Below, one piece after another: positions 11,410 to 23,448 of a stretch of DNA of 64,000 nucleotides (the first letter of the stretch is position 1; each line of letters starts with the position of its first letter). The stretch spans positions 62,001 to 126,000 of the forward strand of contig JADNRZ010000022.1 of the NCBI GenBank assembly GCA_015501605.1. The letters run 5' to 3'. The translations under genes and the position numbers were made by a program. This stretch comes from Panaeolus papilionaceus. Taxonomy: Eukaryota > Basidiomycota > Agaricomycetes > Agaricales. The notes under the pieces were generated by a model. The model ran no database searches and had not been told where the DNA came from. It saw nothing but the letters and a program-made list of their open reading frames with translations.

Positions 11410-12427
11410 ATGTCCCAGTCAACTATAAGACCTTTACTCAATATTGCCTCTATTAATTCTCGTTCTTCATTTAAATATTCTTCAATAATTAAGAGGGCGC
11501 ATTCAACTCAACAACACAAAAAACTTGAAACTCCAGAAGATTGGCAACAATTTCGTGAAAAGAGAGCTCAAGTATCCCAGCTTTGTACGTCTTTCCGGAT
11601 AATTTACAATGAAAAAAAAAAAAAGAAAGTAATTGTCATTCATTTGACGGTACAATTTTATAGCAAACATTTTTGAACAATATGGTTCAACTCAGACTTC
11701 AGAGTCTACATTTAGACCTTCCGACGGACTGCGTAAACCCCCATCACACGCGACCGTCTCAGCTTTACTTGCTGCAGGAGCACACTTCGGTCATGCTGCT
11801 ACCAGAATGAACCCAAATTTCGTTCCTTACGCATATGGTACACGTTCAGGGATCACCATTATTGACCTCGACCAAACCCTTCCAATGTTACGACGCGCTA
11901 CAAACCTCACCCGATCCGTAGCGCGAGCAGGCGGTATCATCGTCTTCATTGGCACCAGACCTGACCTTCGTCCTATTGTTCTCAAAGCTGCAGAGCGTGT
12001 GGGCCCACAAGGGTTCCACGTTGGAGAACGCTGGCTACCCGGTACTCTTTCCAACAGACGTCAATTCTTTGGAGAAGAAACAGCCGACAATACACGCATG
12101 ACTCCCGACTTGGCTATCATCCTCAACCCCCTTCAAAATATGATCGCCATCAACGAATGTGCAGCAGAAAACATTCCTACCATTGGAATCATTGACTCCA
12201 ACGTTGACCCTCGCGTGGTTATGTACCCTATTCCTGCCAACGACGAGAACACTCGCACCGCTGAGCTAGTAGCAGGTGTTCTTAGCATCGCCGCTAGAGA
12301 GGGTGCCATTCTCGGTACATACGACAGACAAGTTCAACAAACCCAGGACTCAAAGAGGGATCGCGTCAAGCGACACTTATCTCAGAAACGGTTTGAAGCA
12401 GCACGTGCAGAGCAGCACATAGAGTAA
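11410..12427 (+). CDS. MRP4: Mitochondrial small-subunit ribosomal protein uS2m (Mrp4)
   Basis: Component of the mitochondrial ribosome small subunit. The start at 11410 gives a presequence-like N-terminus (MSQSTIRPLLNIASINSRSS) with Arg and Ser and no acidic residues; an in-frame ATG at 11353 would lengthen it. One intron after VSQL. The S2 core has AAGAHFGHA, GTRSGITIIDLDQTL, GERWLPGTLSN, TPDLAIILNP and ENIPTIGIIDSNVDP, followed by a basic C-terminal extension. About 320 residues. It is divergent from Hsp70 and convergent with Trp2. Confidence 0.92.
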
Positions 12428-12558
12428 TGGGATCTTCATACACTTGACGCAGGTTACTTGACAGGACGAGATGATAAAACCATTTATAATACACTAATCT
12501 ATGGATTGCGAACCGCCGTCTGATTACTCTGCAGTTGATGCCAATACCCTAAACAAAA

Positions 12559-14322
12559 TTATTCATCAGTCGTCGTGCACAGGGATTGAACAATTTGCCA
12601 CTTACGTTCAGCAGCCTCTAATGCCCGCACATTTCCCCCAAGCTTGTTGATGGTCTCGATATACTCGTCCTCCTCAACACTATCAAAGACGATTCCTCCT
12701 CCGGCTTGGAGGTATGCGACACCGTCCTTGAAAGTCATCGTTCGAATTGCAATACAGGTGTCCATTTCATCGTCCGCAAAGTCGAAGCGACCAACAGCAC
12801 CAGCGTAAACGCCCCTGCGCTCTTTCTCTAGGGAAGAAATAATTTCTATGGCCTTAATCTTTGGAGCACCAGATACAGTGCCGGCTGGGAAGATGGAGCG
12901 GAAGGCATCAAATCTGGAGAGGAAAAAGAGGCGATTAGGAATACACCTTGAAAGAGGTGGCGAAAACGAATTACCTCGTCTGGCCTTCTCGAAGAGTTCC
13001 AGAGACTTGAGAAGTCAGATGGATAACATGACTAAACTTCTCCAACTTCATAAGGTGGTCCACCTTGACAGTCTTCGGCTGGCAAACACGATTAACGTCG
13101 TTTCTTGCCAAATCGACCAACATGATGTGCTCTGCGCGGTCCTTTTCGGAAGCCAAAAGAATAGCACCGAGCTTCTCGTCCTCTAGAATGGTACAAACAC
13201 GTCATCGAAGATTAAAAGAAAGTAAAGAGCTAAGTATAACTGACCTTCGGGTGTCTTGCCTCTCTTGATGGTGCCAGCAATGGCATGATTGAAGACAACG
13301 TTCTTCTGCACCTTGCAAAGAGTTTCTGGACTCGCTCCTACGATCTGGAGGTCGCCGCAGTCGAGATAGAACATGTACGGAGATGGATTAACCTGACGAA
13401 GTTGGCGATAAGCATTGAAAGGGTGAAGGGAGGTCGGACGAGCCAATCTCTGGGATGGAACAGCCTGAATGATGTCGCCCTTTACGATGTGCTCCTTAAG
13501 CTTGGTGACGAAAGCCTCGTAACCCTGCTTCCCAACGTTTGAAACGCTTTCATTTCCCAAGACAATCGGGGGTTGAGGAGGTTCGGGGGTTGAGCCCGAC
13601 AGCAGAACTTTGGCTAATCTTCGGGCTTTTGAGACAGCCGTTTGGTAGGTGAAAGCAAGATTCTCTGCGCCAAAGTTTTTGGGAATAAAGACGTGAGAGA
13701 CGACCTTGAGAGTTTGGAATATGTGGTCATAGATAACGAGGGTATCGACGAGCATGAAGACGGCCTCTGGAATATGAATGGGATCCTTGAGCTCGCATCG
13801 GGTTTTCGGCTCAAAGTATTGGATACAATCATAAGAGACGTATCCAATGGCACCTCCTGTAAATGTAGGTACTTCGGGTATCTTGACATACTGATGAAGA
13901 GCCAGTTCTCGCTGAAGAGCGACCATAGGATCTCCTTGAATTTCCTCTCCTGGACCTGTCTTAATGATCTTGAGAGGGTCTAAATGAGAATTATTAGTGA
14001 ATATAAAATGAAAGAGAATGATAAAAGACTATTGCACACCTGAACCAATGAAACTGTATCGTGCAACATTTTCACCACCTATCACTGATTCGAGGAGGAA
14101 ACTGTACTTGGAATCCTTGGCGATACGAAGATAGGCCATGCATGGGGTAATGAGGTCTGCTGGTAGTTCGACATAAATTGGAACGCAATTTCCTCTCTTC
14201 TCTTGTATAACGAGTTTCTCGATTGTGGACAGAGGAGGATATGCCGGTAGGGTCTGTGATTGAAATGTCACGACAAGTTAAAAGATAGATCAAGTATAAG
14301 GATAACCCGCCTGGGGATCCAT
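12559..14322 (-). CDS. TRP2: Anthranilate synthase component I
   Basis: First committed step of tryptophan synthesis: chorismate to anthranilate, with ammonia from the glutamine amidotransferase partner. Motifs in order: N-terminal regulatory half ([26 protein letters not shown]), [90 protein letters not shown] and [12 protein letters not shown]. About 530 residues. The only ATG consistent with exon 2 is at 14322: a 12-nt first exon (MDPQ) joined over a 57-nt intron with a GC donor (14254-14310). A candidate start at 14271 is GTG, not ATG. The last codons after RALEAAER are read through and are less certain. Confidence 0.92.
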
Positions 14323-14425
14323 TTATTTCTACGACGAGATAGATGAATGTTGTAGTCGATTAACAAGAAAGAAGGGAGGAAGGATTGTAAGAAGAGAAAC
14401 TATTTATTTCTAAATACTAATTACC

Positions 14426-14500
14426 ATGGCCGATCAGCTGCAATCAAAATATTTGGTCTTTTCTCCTCTTCATTCATCAGTCTGGTCAATAAAATGTTAA
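14426..14500 (+). other. Upstream ORF overlapping the Shq1 start
   Basis: A 24-codon frame, ATG at 14426 to TAA at 14498-14500, runs over the Shq1 ATG at 14494 in another frame. If it lies within the mRNA leader it could lower Shq1 translation. The transcription start is unknown. Confidence 0.35.
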
Positions 14501-16140
14501 CTCCTCGCTTCAACTGCAGTCAGACACATTCTTCCGTTATAATTAAAATTTATTGTCCATCTATTCGTGCAAGTAATTTTCATATTTATCTCATCATTTC
14601 ATTCACCTTGTCGCAAAGTAGGCTGCAGATGTAGAAATCAACGTAGATGAAACTCTCGTTACTGTCTACGTTAACCCTTACTTCTTGAGGCTCAACTTCT
14701 CAAAACCTTTGATCGAGGATGATGATTCTTCAGCCCAATACGACCCTGGTTCTGCCTATCTCACTGTCACCCTAACCAAAGAAAACAAAGGGGTTACCTT
14801 TGAGGACTTGGATCTCTTAGCAAAACTTCTAGCTCCAAGACCGAAACCTCAAGCTACTCCCACTATCGAAGTTCTCTCCTCTCAACAACTATCACCTGAT
14901 GAAGAACTGGCCGCCCAAACCGGCGCACTTTCCCTCGAAAACGAACAACTCCTCCACGGTGATAATCATTCCGTTCACATCTTTCCTCTTCTTCTTACGT
15001 CCTCATCTTTATCTAGCTGCCGAAAACGACTGGCAAATACCCCAGGAATTACCAGAAAATGAAACAATAAAAACTAGTCGTAACACCCATTATGGTTTTC
15101 TCGATATGCACACTGGTTACTTGAGCCATGTGAGCCACACCGAAAACGAAGCGAATGAACTCGGCCCAGACGCTGAAACCTTGACTCCAAAAGAACGTCT
15201 CTCAAAGAGGTTGCAGCATGAGGATGAAAAATGGGATGAAGAGCATTATATGTATGTCATCTACCTCATTTAACCAATATTTGGGCATTTATCCAACACT
15301 TTTGATAGGGCAGACTTCATGGACGATGGATATATTCAAGAATTGTTGAATTGGTCAAATCCCTATATCACCGACAATAATCCTTTCGAGTATACTGAAA
15401 AAGAGAATGCGGAGATGTTACGTTTGCCCCGAAAAGAATGTTCGATCGACTTGTTCGTGCTCTTCGTTGACTTGAACTCATTTCTTCTATCACAGACTTG
15501 CCTTCGCCACAGCAGACGCAAGACATTTACCTTACTCTTGCTACACTTTTATTTGCCTACTTTTACGACTCGAGGACAACTCAACACGATCCAACTCCAG
15601 AGAGTGCATGGACGATCAGTATTTTGACGCCTGCATTTACAGCCCTTGACCCTCCACACTCAACCCACTACAAAGGCGGCACCCACGTTTTCACCGACCA
15701 GGAACTCATCGAGGCCATTATCCCAAGTTATCGACGATCCCTTGCGTTTCCTTTATACCGCTCTTGGGCTCTGTCAGAAAAATGTCGGGAGGATACTGCC
15801 CTAATTCTACAAAAAGGGAAGCGTGCTGTTACTCGATGCCTTTTGGAGATGAAGGACATCCTAGACCATCATGAGGTTTACTACATTTACAGCAAGATTT
15901 GGCTACACGATTTTTGCGTCTGGATTCAGGCTGCTGCAGCGTGCGTCTTTTGTGTGAGGCCTACCCATTCGCCTGTATTCTAACTTGTGATCGATTTCCA
16001 GTGACGATGTACTGTTCTCTTTGGGCCACTCTCTGATGAATCTCCGTCTTGAAAAGTCCGCGATTGGCTGGGGACTGGACGAATTAGAACTCGCAGCCAA
16101 AGAAGCAATAGCCAGGGAACCCGATAGCGACGACGAATGA
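14494..16140 (+). CDS. SHQ1: H/ACA snoRNP assembly factor Shq1
   Basis: Chaperone that holds the pseudouridine synthase Cbf5 before H/ACA RNP assembly. The N-terminal CS domain is clear: MLTPRFNCSQTHSSVIIKIY, then VYVNPYFLRLNFSKPLIEDD and VTFEDLDLLAKLLAPRP. The Shq1-specific helical domain follows, with THYGFLDMHTGYLSH, LPSPQQTQDIYLTLATLLFA, SILTPAFTALDPP and VYYIYSKIWLHDFCVWIQ; it ends IGWGLDELELAAKEAI with an acidic tail. Six or so exons, about 460 residues. The first intron splits IRA from NVEINVDET. It is divergent from Trp2 (171 bp between starts). Confidence 0.9.
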
Positions 16141-17651
16141 ATGAAAAAATGGCTAGCGATTTACACGGACGGGGGAATCATCTCGTATCCTTGGACTGCT
16201 GCGCTTGGGAAAACAACATTCTGCCGTTGTTTTATCTCTTGAATACTATTGACGGGTCATCAAACATTTGTTCCAATGATGTTGAGCTTAGCGTGGTCAT
16301 GTATGCAACATTGTCGCCATCCCATACGCGACTTGATATTTTTATACATAACTTATATGAAAGCATACCGGCCCTGCTCTTCAAGTGAATTTAGGGTTTA
16401 AAACGCGGGTAAGTAAATTTTCTGTTATCGACATTTACATTCTTCCTGAGTTTTAAACACGGGCTGACGACATTCGTAACACTTGACAAATGTTTAAACT
16501 GCATAGATAATGCCGCATACATTGAATATGACGTCAATACCTCCCGCTGAGTGTGGTATGTAGATCTGCGCTACCCGTAAGATAACCATTGAAGGCGTGC
16601 ATGCAGCACAAGCCTGGGTTCTATTCGCTTATCGTGTCCGCTCCTGATCACAAGGACTCCCAGGACAGTGCGCACTGTGCTGATTGATCATTGCGCTACA
16701 TACGGTCGTTTTATCTGGCCGCCGTTTGAAACTCTGTTGCAAATTACGGGGTGTAGGGAGAACCAGAAACGATATTTGCTGGTTTATGAATGAGGTCGTT
16801 GTTGCGATCTCTAACGTTGGAAATAATCTTGATGGAGTGCTTTTTTTTTCAGGTTGGTTTCACCATCCTGCTTCAACTCTCAAACCTTTCAGTAGGCGAA
16901 TTCAATTATGAAAGGCGAAAAGAAGGTGGATATCATTTATAAAAATAACTGATAATAGATGGAAGCAAGCGACTTTCCGAAGTTTTGTATGAAGAACCAC
17001 ACATTCCATGTCAGTAAAGATCTCGAAAGCATTGGCGTTACTAACAGAGTTGATATGTTTTATTCTTTACAGAGTCACATACTATGTCACGGGGGGTTTC
17101 TGTGTGTCCTTATCAAGCGACAACAGTTTGTGAAGGTAGGCAGCTGACTAAGTAATTCCAAGGGTTGTCGTTTTCTAACTTGTCCGATACGAATGCCTGT
17201 TGGATCACAAATGGCCCCGTATCGCCTTCAAACGGCGGACATGACCTACCTCATGTGCGCTATTATTGCCTTCCATCTGTTCTTGGCAGTTAAACCCTGT
17301 AGATGACCAAAGAGCAACGACTTTGATTCATTTATATATGGTCCCCGCTCCTTTGTAACTTGCGAACTTTGAAGAAGAAGTTTGGTCTTCAGAATTCATT
17401 CTATGACTACCTCATCGGAACCACTCTCTGTAGTATTGTCATACGTTCTGTCGCTCACCGATTTCTTGATGTGCATAGTGTATACATACCCCATACATTC
17501 TTACATCACCCTCTGACTGTTGCTTTGACATCCTATTCCAATTGACATCCCTGAGATACTTATTTAGTCCATTCATATCAATCTTACAGCCATGGATCTT
17601 TGTCAAATGCTTTCGGGTGCACTTGCAGTAATTGATTTTTCATTCTCCGTG
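16141..17651. other. Gene-free stretch, left part of desert
   Basis: About 1.5 kb with no supportable gene. Short frames have random-looking composition. A weak pair of similar sequences (GTTTAAAACGCGGG near 16393 and GTTTTAAACACGGG near 16450) is present. The stretch ends at the target duplication of a transposon. Confidence 0.5.
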
Positions 17652-17659
17652 AGTATGGT
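17652..17659. repeat. Target-site duplication, left copy
   Basis: AGTATGGT immediately precedes the left terminal inverted repeat and is repeated exactly at 18645-18652 after the right one. Eight-base duplications are typical of hAT-superfamily insertion. Confidence 0.8.
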
Positions 17660-18644
17660 TAGTGATGCCGCGAGCTGAACTCGAGCTAGCTCGAGCGACC
17701 GAATTAGGATCGCTCGACCAACTCGAGCTGTCACTCGCTCGCTCGAACTCAAGGCTCATCAAAATATTCTTCCTAATTGAGATGTTCGGCACAGCGGCAA
17801 CGACTCCCTAAAGGCTTGAGCCTCCCTCCAAGTGTGTACTATGTAGCGAACTCGGGACACACATATGATACTAGAGAATATGTAACTGGAGTCATCTAAT
17901 AGGATTATGTGTCCCAATTAAATACTAGTAGGGAATAGTATTAACTAATTACTGTGATCTACCCATCCACAATAGGATTCATCTATATACATTAATAAGG
18001 TATCAAGCTCTCCGGCAGAGCACAACAACTCTACATAGGTTTTGTCCATATCTAAGACGGAAAGTTCACTCTCGGAACTCATGATAATAGGAGACCTTCT
18101 CTGTATGGATATGCTCATTTTATAGATTTACCCAACCTCTGACCCTATTCACCTCTCCCCAACAATTCAGCAGCAATCAACAACAAGAACCACGTTGCAT
18201 GCTGTTACACATGTTTTTGTGGTATGACTTTCTGCGTATAATGTGTGGCATGCTCTACAACGACGACCATTTACTGCTCTGTTGGGGATGAATCAGCCAG
18301 GGATGGAGACGTGACACCAAGGGGTTGAAGGATCCGAGCAAGAATCTACAATACCCTTGAAGTAATTGAGCCTCGCGAGGGAGTTGCAGAGAGGAGGGGT
18401 TGTGATTGCAATGTTGGGAGGTTGCGGGGAGCAGCAACACACGATGATGTGTGTTAGTGACAGATAGCCAGGACTCAGAATTCACAGCATCGGTAAAGAA
18501 AAGACACTGTTGACTGCATCAAACCACTCTTCTATATTAGGATCGAGCTAGCTCGAGCTGCTCGAGCTCGAGTTTCCTTTTATATCCAAACGTCAAGCTC
18601 GAGCCCAACTCGAGTGGAGTTCGCTCGCGCTCGCGGCAACACTA
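17660..18644. mobile_element. Non-autonomous hAT-type element
   Basis: 985-bp element. Left end TAGTGATGCCGCGAGC; right end, read in reverse complement, TAGTGTTGCCGCGAGC: 15 of 16 bases agree. Both ends carry dense GAGC/CTCGAGC copies (17671-17753 and 18543-18636), like the subterminal repeats that hAT transposases bind. Eight-base target duplications flank it exactly. No frame resembling a transposase is present, so it would need one supplied in trans. Near-perfect ends and an exact duplication suggest a fairly recent insertion. Confidence 0.82.
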
Positions 18645-18652
18645 AGTATGGT
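18645..18652. repeat. Target-site duplication, right copy
   Basis: AGTATGGT, identical to 17652-17659. Confidence 0.8.
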
Positions 18653-21480
18653 GCATTTGAGTGTCATCCGGGGTTATTGCATGATGAGTCTCGCCGGTCA
18701 GTGCTCCGAGCTCTCTGTCGAGTTGCGCTTGGCTATCTGACACATTGCTCCTCGTGGTCCACAATGTTGTAAATATGTCGATTCTACATACTCTCACACC
18801 GCGTATGTATGCCTGATCATCAAGCCCGCTCCAATTTCTTTGCAACATAAATACTCTCTTGTATCCTTCGTTGCGTTCTCTACAAGTAATACTGCTGACC
18901 AACCGGCGCCAGTTTGCCCGACGTGCTTTCGAGGTCACTCAATCAGTAGACTTCTTCAATAACGTGTCAGCAGTATTCAACATAAGAAGTCGAGAAGACG
19001 TAACAGCACATCGCACACCCTTGAATGTCTGGGAGGTAATTTCTCCTTCCATCCTCATTTCACACCTTGCGATTGCGAGGCAAATTCAGTCCCAACTAAC
19101 ATACGTTCCACCTTACCAGCGTATACCCAATTAATGCCCTACCTCGTCTCCGAAACCTTGGGGCTTAAAATATATAAACAATACCCGATGTCGCTGGTTA
19201 GCTGTACGATCTCTTGCCGGTGGGCTGAGCCAAGGGTAAGTATATTCTGCAGCATCGCGGTAGTTTATTGTCAGTTTCTGCTGTGGACTTGGAGCTGTAT
19301 GGATCCAACGCATATTGCAGGCGGTGTCGCTTTTCAAACGAAGGGAGTCGAACGGTTAATGTGTTCACTTACAACGCCGCTATCAGCAGTATTGTTTTCG
19401 CCTTGGGAAACATCGTTCCCCCCCTATGTTCAACCCTCTATTTCCTGCACACACACTCGGCTAAAACGATAATAAGGTTTAACAATGCATCGCCTGTTGG
19501 ACGGTCCATCATCAGGATCGAGTGGGTCAATGTACCCCCCATACAGATTCCCTAGGGTAGTTGTGTCAGTGTGGTATTTTTATCTGCAGGGATGGGCCAC
19601 CCGCGACAGTTGTATATTTTTATCTTCGTTCATCTGTATGTTGTGTGCATTACCGTCCCGGATCGTGAGAGGGAATATGTCTAATGGATAGCAAACGTCA
19701 AATATCGGCACGTATAACCACACTGTGGTGGCGGCTCTTTCAAAGGATGACTTGTGTAAGGGCTAAACTCGATACCCACACTCTCCAGATAGCACTGAAG
19801 TTTAAAATAGAGGCATCATCAGCACATCGGGCGAGCCAATGATGTTGACAAGCTGGGAATACATAGCAGAACAGATGTACTTGGTCAGTGCATCTAATCG
19901 AATGCGTTCAAACGGATTATTTTAGAAAAACCGCCGTGTGGGCGGCGGGTGCAATTTTATACCTTCGAAGTCCCGGAAGAACTTGCTCAACGACTCGGTC
20001 ATGATCGTACATACTCTATTCCAGAATTCGAAGTCTAACTTGCAATTCAGAACGCAGACTGCGCAGCAGAACTCAAGAAGCATATGTCCTCTTCCAGTGC
20101 ATTGCGGTTTAAAAAGGTATCTAACCTTGGAGCGCACATACTTAATCGACCATGTGGGGAGAGGACCCCCACCCAATCATTCATACTAACAGGGCATTGC
20201 GCCCCATCATACCCTTCTCTTTCGGGCATTGATCCTCGAAACTCGTAAAGGCATCTGTTATATGTTCACCCACGTATTATACATAGCTCGAACGCCTTTC
20301 GAATCAATACTTAACAGTACACGAAGCGACCAAGTTATCTCTGGATCTGGGTGGCCCCATTCCCATGGCCTCTGGTAATTAGACATAGACGTGCTCGATT
20401 TCTCTCATGGGTGCGGAAAGCTCATACATACGATCCAAAAGCTTGTACAGATCTGTGAGTCTCGGCCGCGTCGGGACCGACAAAGTGTGCATGTGTGGAC
20501 AGAATCGACCTTTGATATATATGTGCCCAAAATACTTCTCTGTATTGGTGTGAAGGCTCTTTCCGAGGAGAAATCACTACACGCCATGTCCTATTTTGAA
20601 ATTGATGCGGCACTTTGGGACAATCGAATAGGCCTGATATGATATTTTGAGCATTATGGGCTTGTGACGAGCCTACAGCGTATGACTATGTGCTAAATAG
20701 AGGACGCAGCTCGAGAGGATAAATCCCTCATGTTTATAACTGTCCTCCCAAGAAGTTCTTGGACTTTGACACATCTATTTAGGTGTGTAGAGCCAGCGTC
20801 GGTTACAGACGCTCGATAACGCGCGGTACTACGTACGCGAACATGACCTTACTCGACGTCATCGCTCGAGGACTGTCAAGATATCGCAGCTTGGCATCAT
20901 GGTAATTATGAGCCTCGAAGCTGGTCAAGATACAGACTACACATGTACTTAGAGAGAGCATGTCATTCATTGGCATCGGCGCAATCTATTGTCATCGAGC
21001 GCATGATGGCATCTAATCTACCTCGCGATGCAATGATAACAGGACGCGCTCAAGCTTCGAAAGCAGTATTCGAAGCTCAAGCTCCGAGGTTTTCCAGCAT
21101 GCCGCTTACTCTCGTCTCCGACGTTGGCGCCGAACGATCATTGTCGTACAAACTATCATACCATACCTAATCGCGAGTTTCTTTTATCTTATCTAGTTAT
21201 AAATACGCCTTAGATGGCCGGAGTGCCACTGCAGTGTAAATGTAGTATTAATGCACTTACATCGTATGTAATGGCTGATCGAAACCTGTCCGACATCGAC
21301 GATGTGTAGCAAGGTATTTTGGCAGCATGTTGCAACGTATCAATGAGCCCTACAACCCAGTGTTGGGCTGTGGGCGCCTCCGAACGGACGCCGTCCGCGC
21401 ATTTCGCGTCAAAATGGCGATTCACAACACGCACCAAAAAATTCCCCGCGGTGTTACATACACCTCCATCTTACACACCA
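18653..21480. other. Gene-free stretch between transposon-like elements
   Basis: About 2.8 kb with only short frames on both strands, none with a recognisable domain or convincing splice pattern. It may contain decayed elements or gene remnants; I could not identify any. Confidence 0.45.
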
Positions 21481-22405
21481 GTACGGTTGCCCAGGTGTAT
21501 CAGGCTCAATTTTTGCTCGTTTGCACCCCGAATTACACTTAGACTGGTCACACGTCACCTTTTCTGTCCCTACAGGTACCTTCCCATCACCGAATACGGC
21601 CGTAGGACGGTCTGTACTATTTCCCACACCTACTCATTGATGTCAGCGAGGGGAGGGTGCGCGACGCGCATGGAGCGCACCATAAACACTACAGGGATAA
21701 TATAAATAATTCCGGCTGAAATATAAAATTAAAGCTCTCTAAAGCCAAAACCGTTCGAGTTCAAGGTATAGGAATTAAGATGCGCGCTTCCCACACTTCG
21801 ACAAGTCGAAATGCGACTAATGCGCTTAGTGCAAGTGTTGCCTACGTCAGCGACCAATCCAGATAAGATAAACAACCTTAAAAAGGCTGAAAAGAGTTGA
21901 AATAATATGTCCAACTAGCGAGTAAGAACTTGAAGTTTATTAAGATATTTACAAGATATCTACCTGAGTTTCATCTAATTGTGATGAATATATCTCAGTC
22001 TAGTGAACAAAAGACATGCATCCAATATGCATTTCAATAAACTCAATTCGAAGTCACTGGCAGCCAGGGCAATCCAGGTGTCAATTATTTGCGACTTACA
22101 AGATGAAAACCTTCGAGTGAGTAAAATAGCGCGATTTACCAACTATAGCGACTACCTCGTTAAAAAATATGACTTTATCTTGCGATATAGCATCATGTTG
22201 CTCACAGTGCGGGCATGAGCACACTGCTCATCACGGACAGCAGCGGCGGAGCGTGGGAGGCATGTCGACCGTCATTTGGCCGCGTTCGGTGATGGGAGGG
22301 CACCTGCAGGGCCGGGGAGGGTGACTTGTGACTAGTCTTAGTGTAATTTCTTATTCGGGAGGTGCACCAGCCAATATTGAGCCTGATACACCTGGGCAAC
22401 CGTAC
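21481..22405. mobile_element. Element with ~135-bp terminal inverted repeats
   Basis: The left arm (21481-about 21612) begins GTACGGTTGCCCAGGTGTAT and matches the reverse complement of the right arm (about 22266-22405) over its length with scattered differences and small gaps; ACACTNAGACT, AAGTCACC-like and CCCATCACCGAA blocks appear in both. Similarity stops sharply at the outer ends. The flanks repeat ACCA (or CACCAG if the outer G/C pair is left out), a possible 4- or 6-base target duplication. No transposase frame was seen. The superfamily cannot be fixed from this. Confidence 0.65.
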
Positions 22406-22432
22406 ACCAGGGTCGCAGAAATAACAGTATTA

Positions 22433-23446
22433 CAGTGTATCACGTGACAATGAGACACCATCACACAATGAGACACCAAACAGAAATGCGCAGCGCGTCG
22501 TCGCAAATAGGAACGCGCAATTGGAATAACAAACGGCTTATGTTAGAAATAGTGTCATACGAATATATGCCAAATTTTGAATAGCCAAAGCATGTATTTC
22601 ACTGAGGATCTGACTATCAATATATTTTGACACCACACTTTGTCTTGATTTCAAAAATAATGGCCAATGATCTTGCTTCTATGTGCTGAAATACTCCAGT
22701 TGGGCTGTATCAATTGTACTCATATTGTTCAGAGAAGCCATGGGATGCTATGTGTCGATTTTTGTGGCTAAACCTCACATGCAAGGCCAGAAAAACAAAA
22801 AATACATAAATTATGATCTTTGATATACTGGTATTTAAGCAGCTCTATTGCAATGTAGTTATAATGTGTACCCCACTTTCTCCAATGCCTTCCAAGATTT
22901 TTAAAGGGAAGAATGCAGTTCAAAAGATCATCAAAAAATGAGTCAAGGACAGCTTGATGCTCCGAGTTGAAGGGTTCGTGGTTCAAGCTCAAGGATTGGG
23001 AGAGGGAGAATTCCCCCCCCAAAAAAAACTAAAAAGCGGCCCTGTGTCAAGAATGGGCCCCCTACCTGGCTCATAGACATGTATCCTGACTCCAAGGAAG
23101 CCCCCAATACCAACAGCAATGATGCACTGGTCTCCCCATCTTCCCCCCACCTCAACAACGCCCTCCTTGTCTCTGAAGATGAGGAGCAGTATAACTTTGA
23201 TGCGTGATTTGATCGCATCAACACGCCATCACTGGTGTCTCATTGACTGATACGCCGTGGGACAGGTGTTTTTTTTTTCATTCGCCTCTGCTGCCTCCAT
23301 TTCGCCATATTTTTGTTTGAATTTTTATATGAACATTCTTAGACGTTTAGTTTACCCATTCCCATAGTTATTTTTATCTTTCCCGTGTTTTTTGTTTTTA
23401 AAAATGAAATTTTATTTGTGCTGTATCAAATTCGGGTAATACACTG
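22433..23446. mobile_element. Possible Tc1/mariner-like remnant, TA-flanked
   Basis: The left end CAGTGTATCAC and the right end (reverse complement CAGTGTATTAC) form a short inverted repeat of about 11 bases, each flanked by TA, the target of Tc1/mariner/pogo elements. Inside the left end CAATGAGACACCA occurs twice (22448-22460, 22466-22478), and the same word occurs once inverted at 23233-23245. Minus-strand frames at 22768-23224 are short and not recognisable as a transposase. The repeat is short, so this call is tentative. Confidence 0.45.
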
Positions 23447-23448
23447 TA

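Noticed and set aside
14029..14271. TRP2 start at 14271
   Set aside because: The codon there is GTG; the only suitable ATG is at 14322 with an intron.
22768..23224. Minus-strand frames inside the TA-flanked element as a transposase
   Set aside because: The frames are short and show no DDE/D motif or helix-turn-helix I could recognise.
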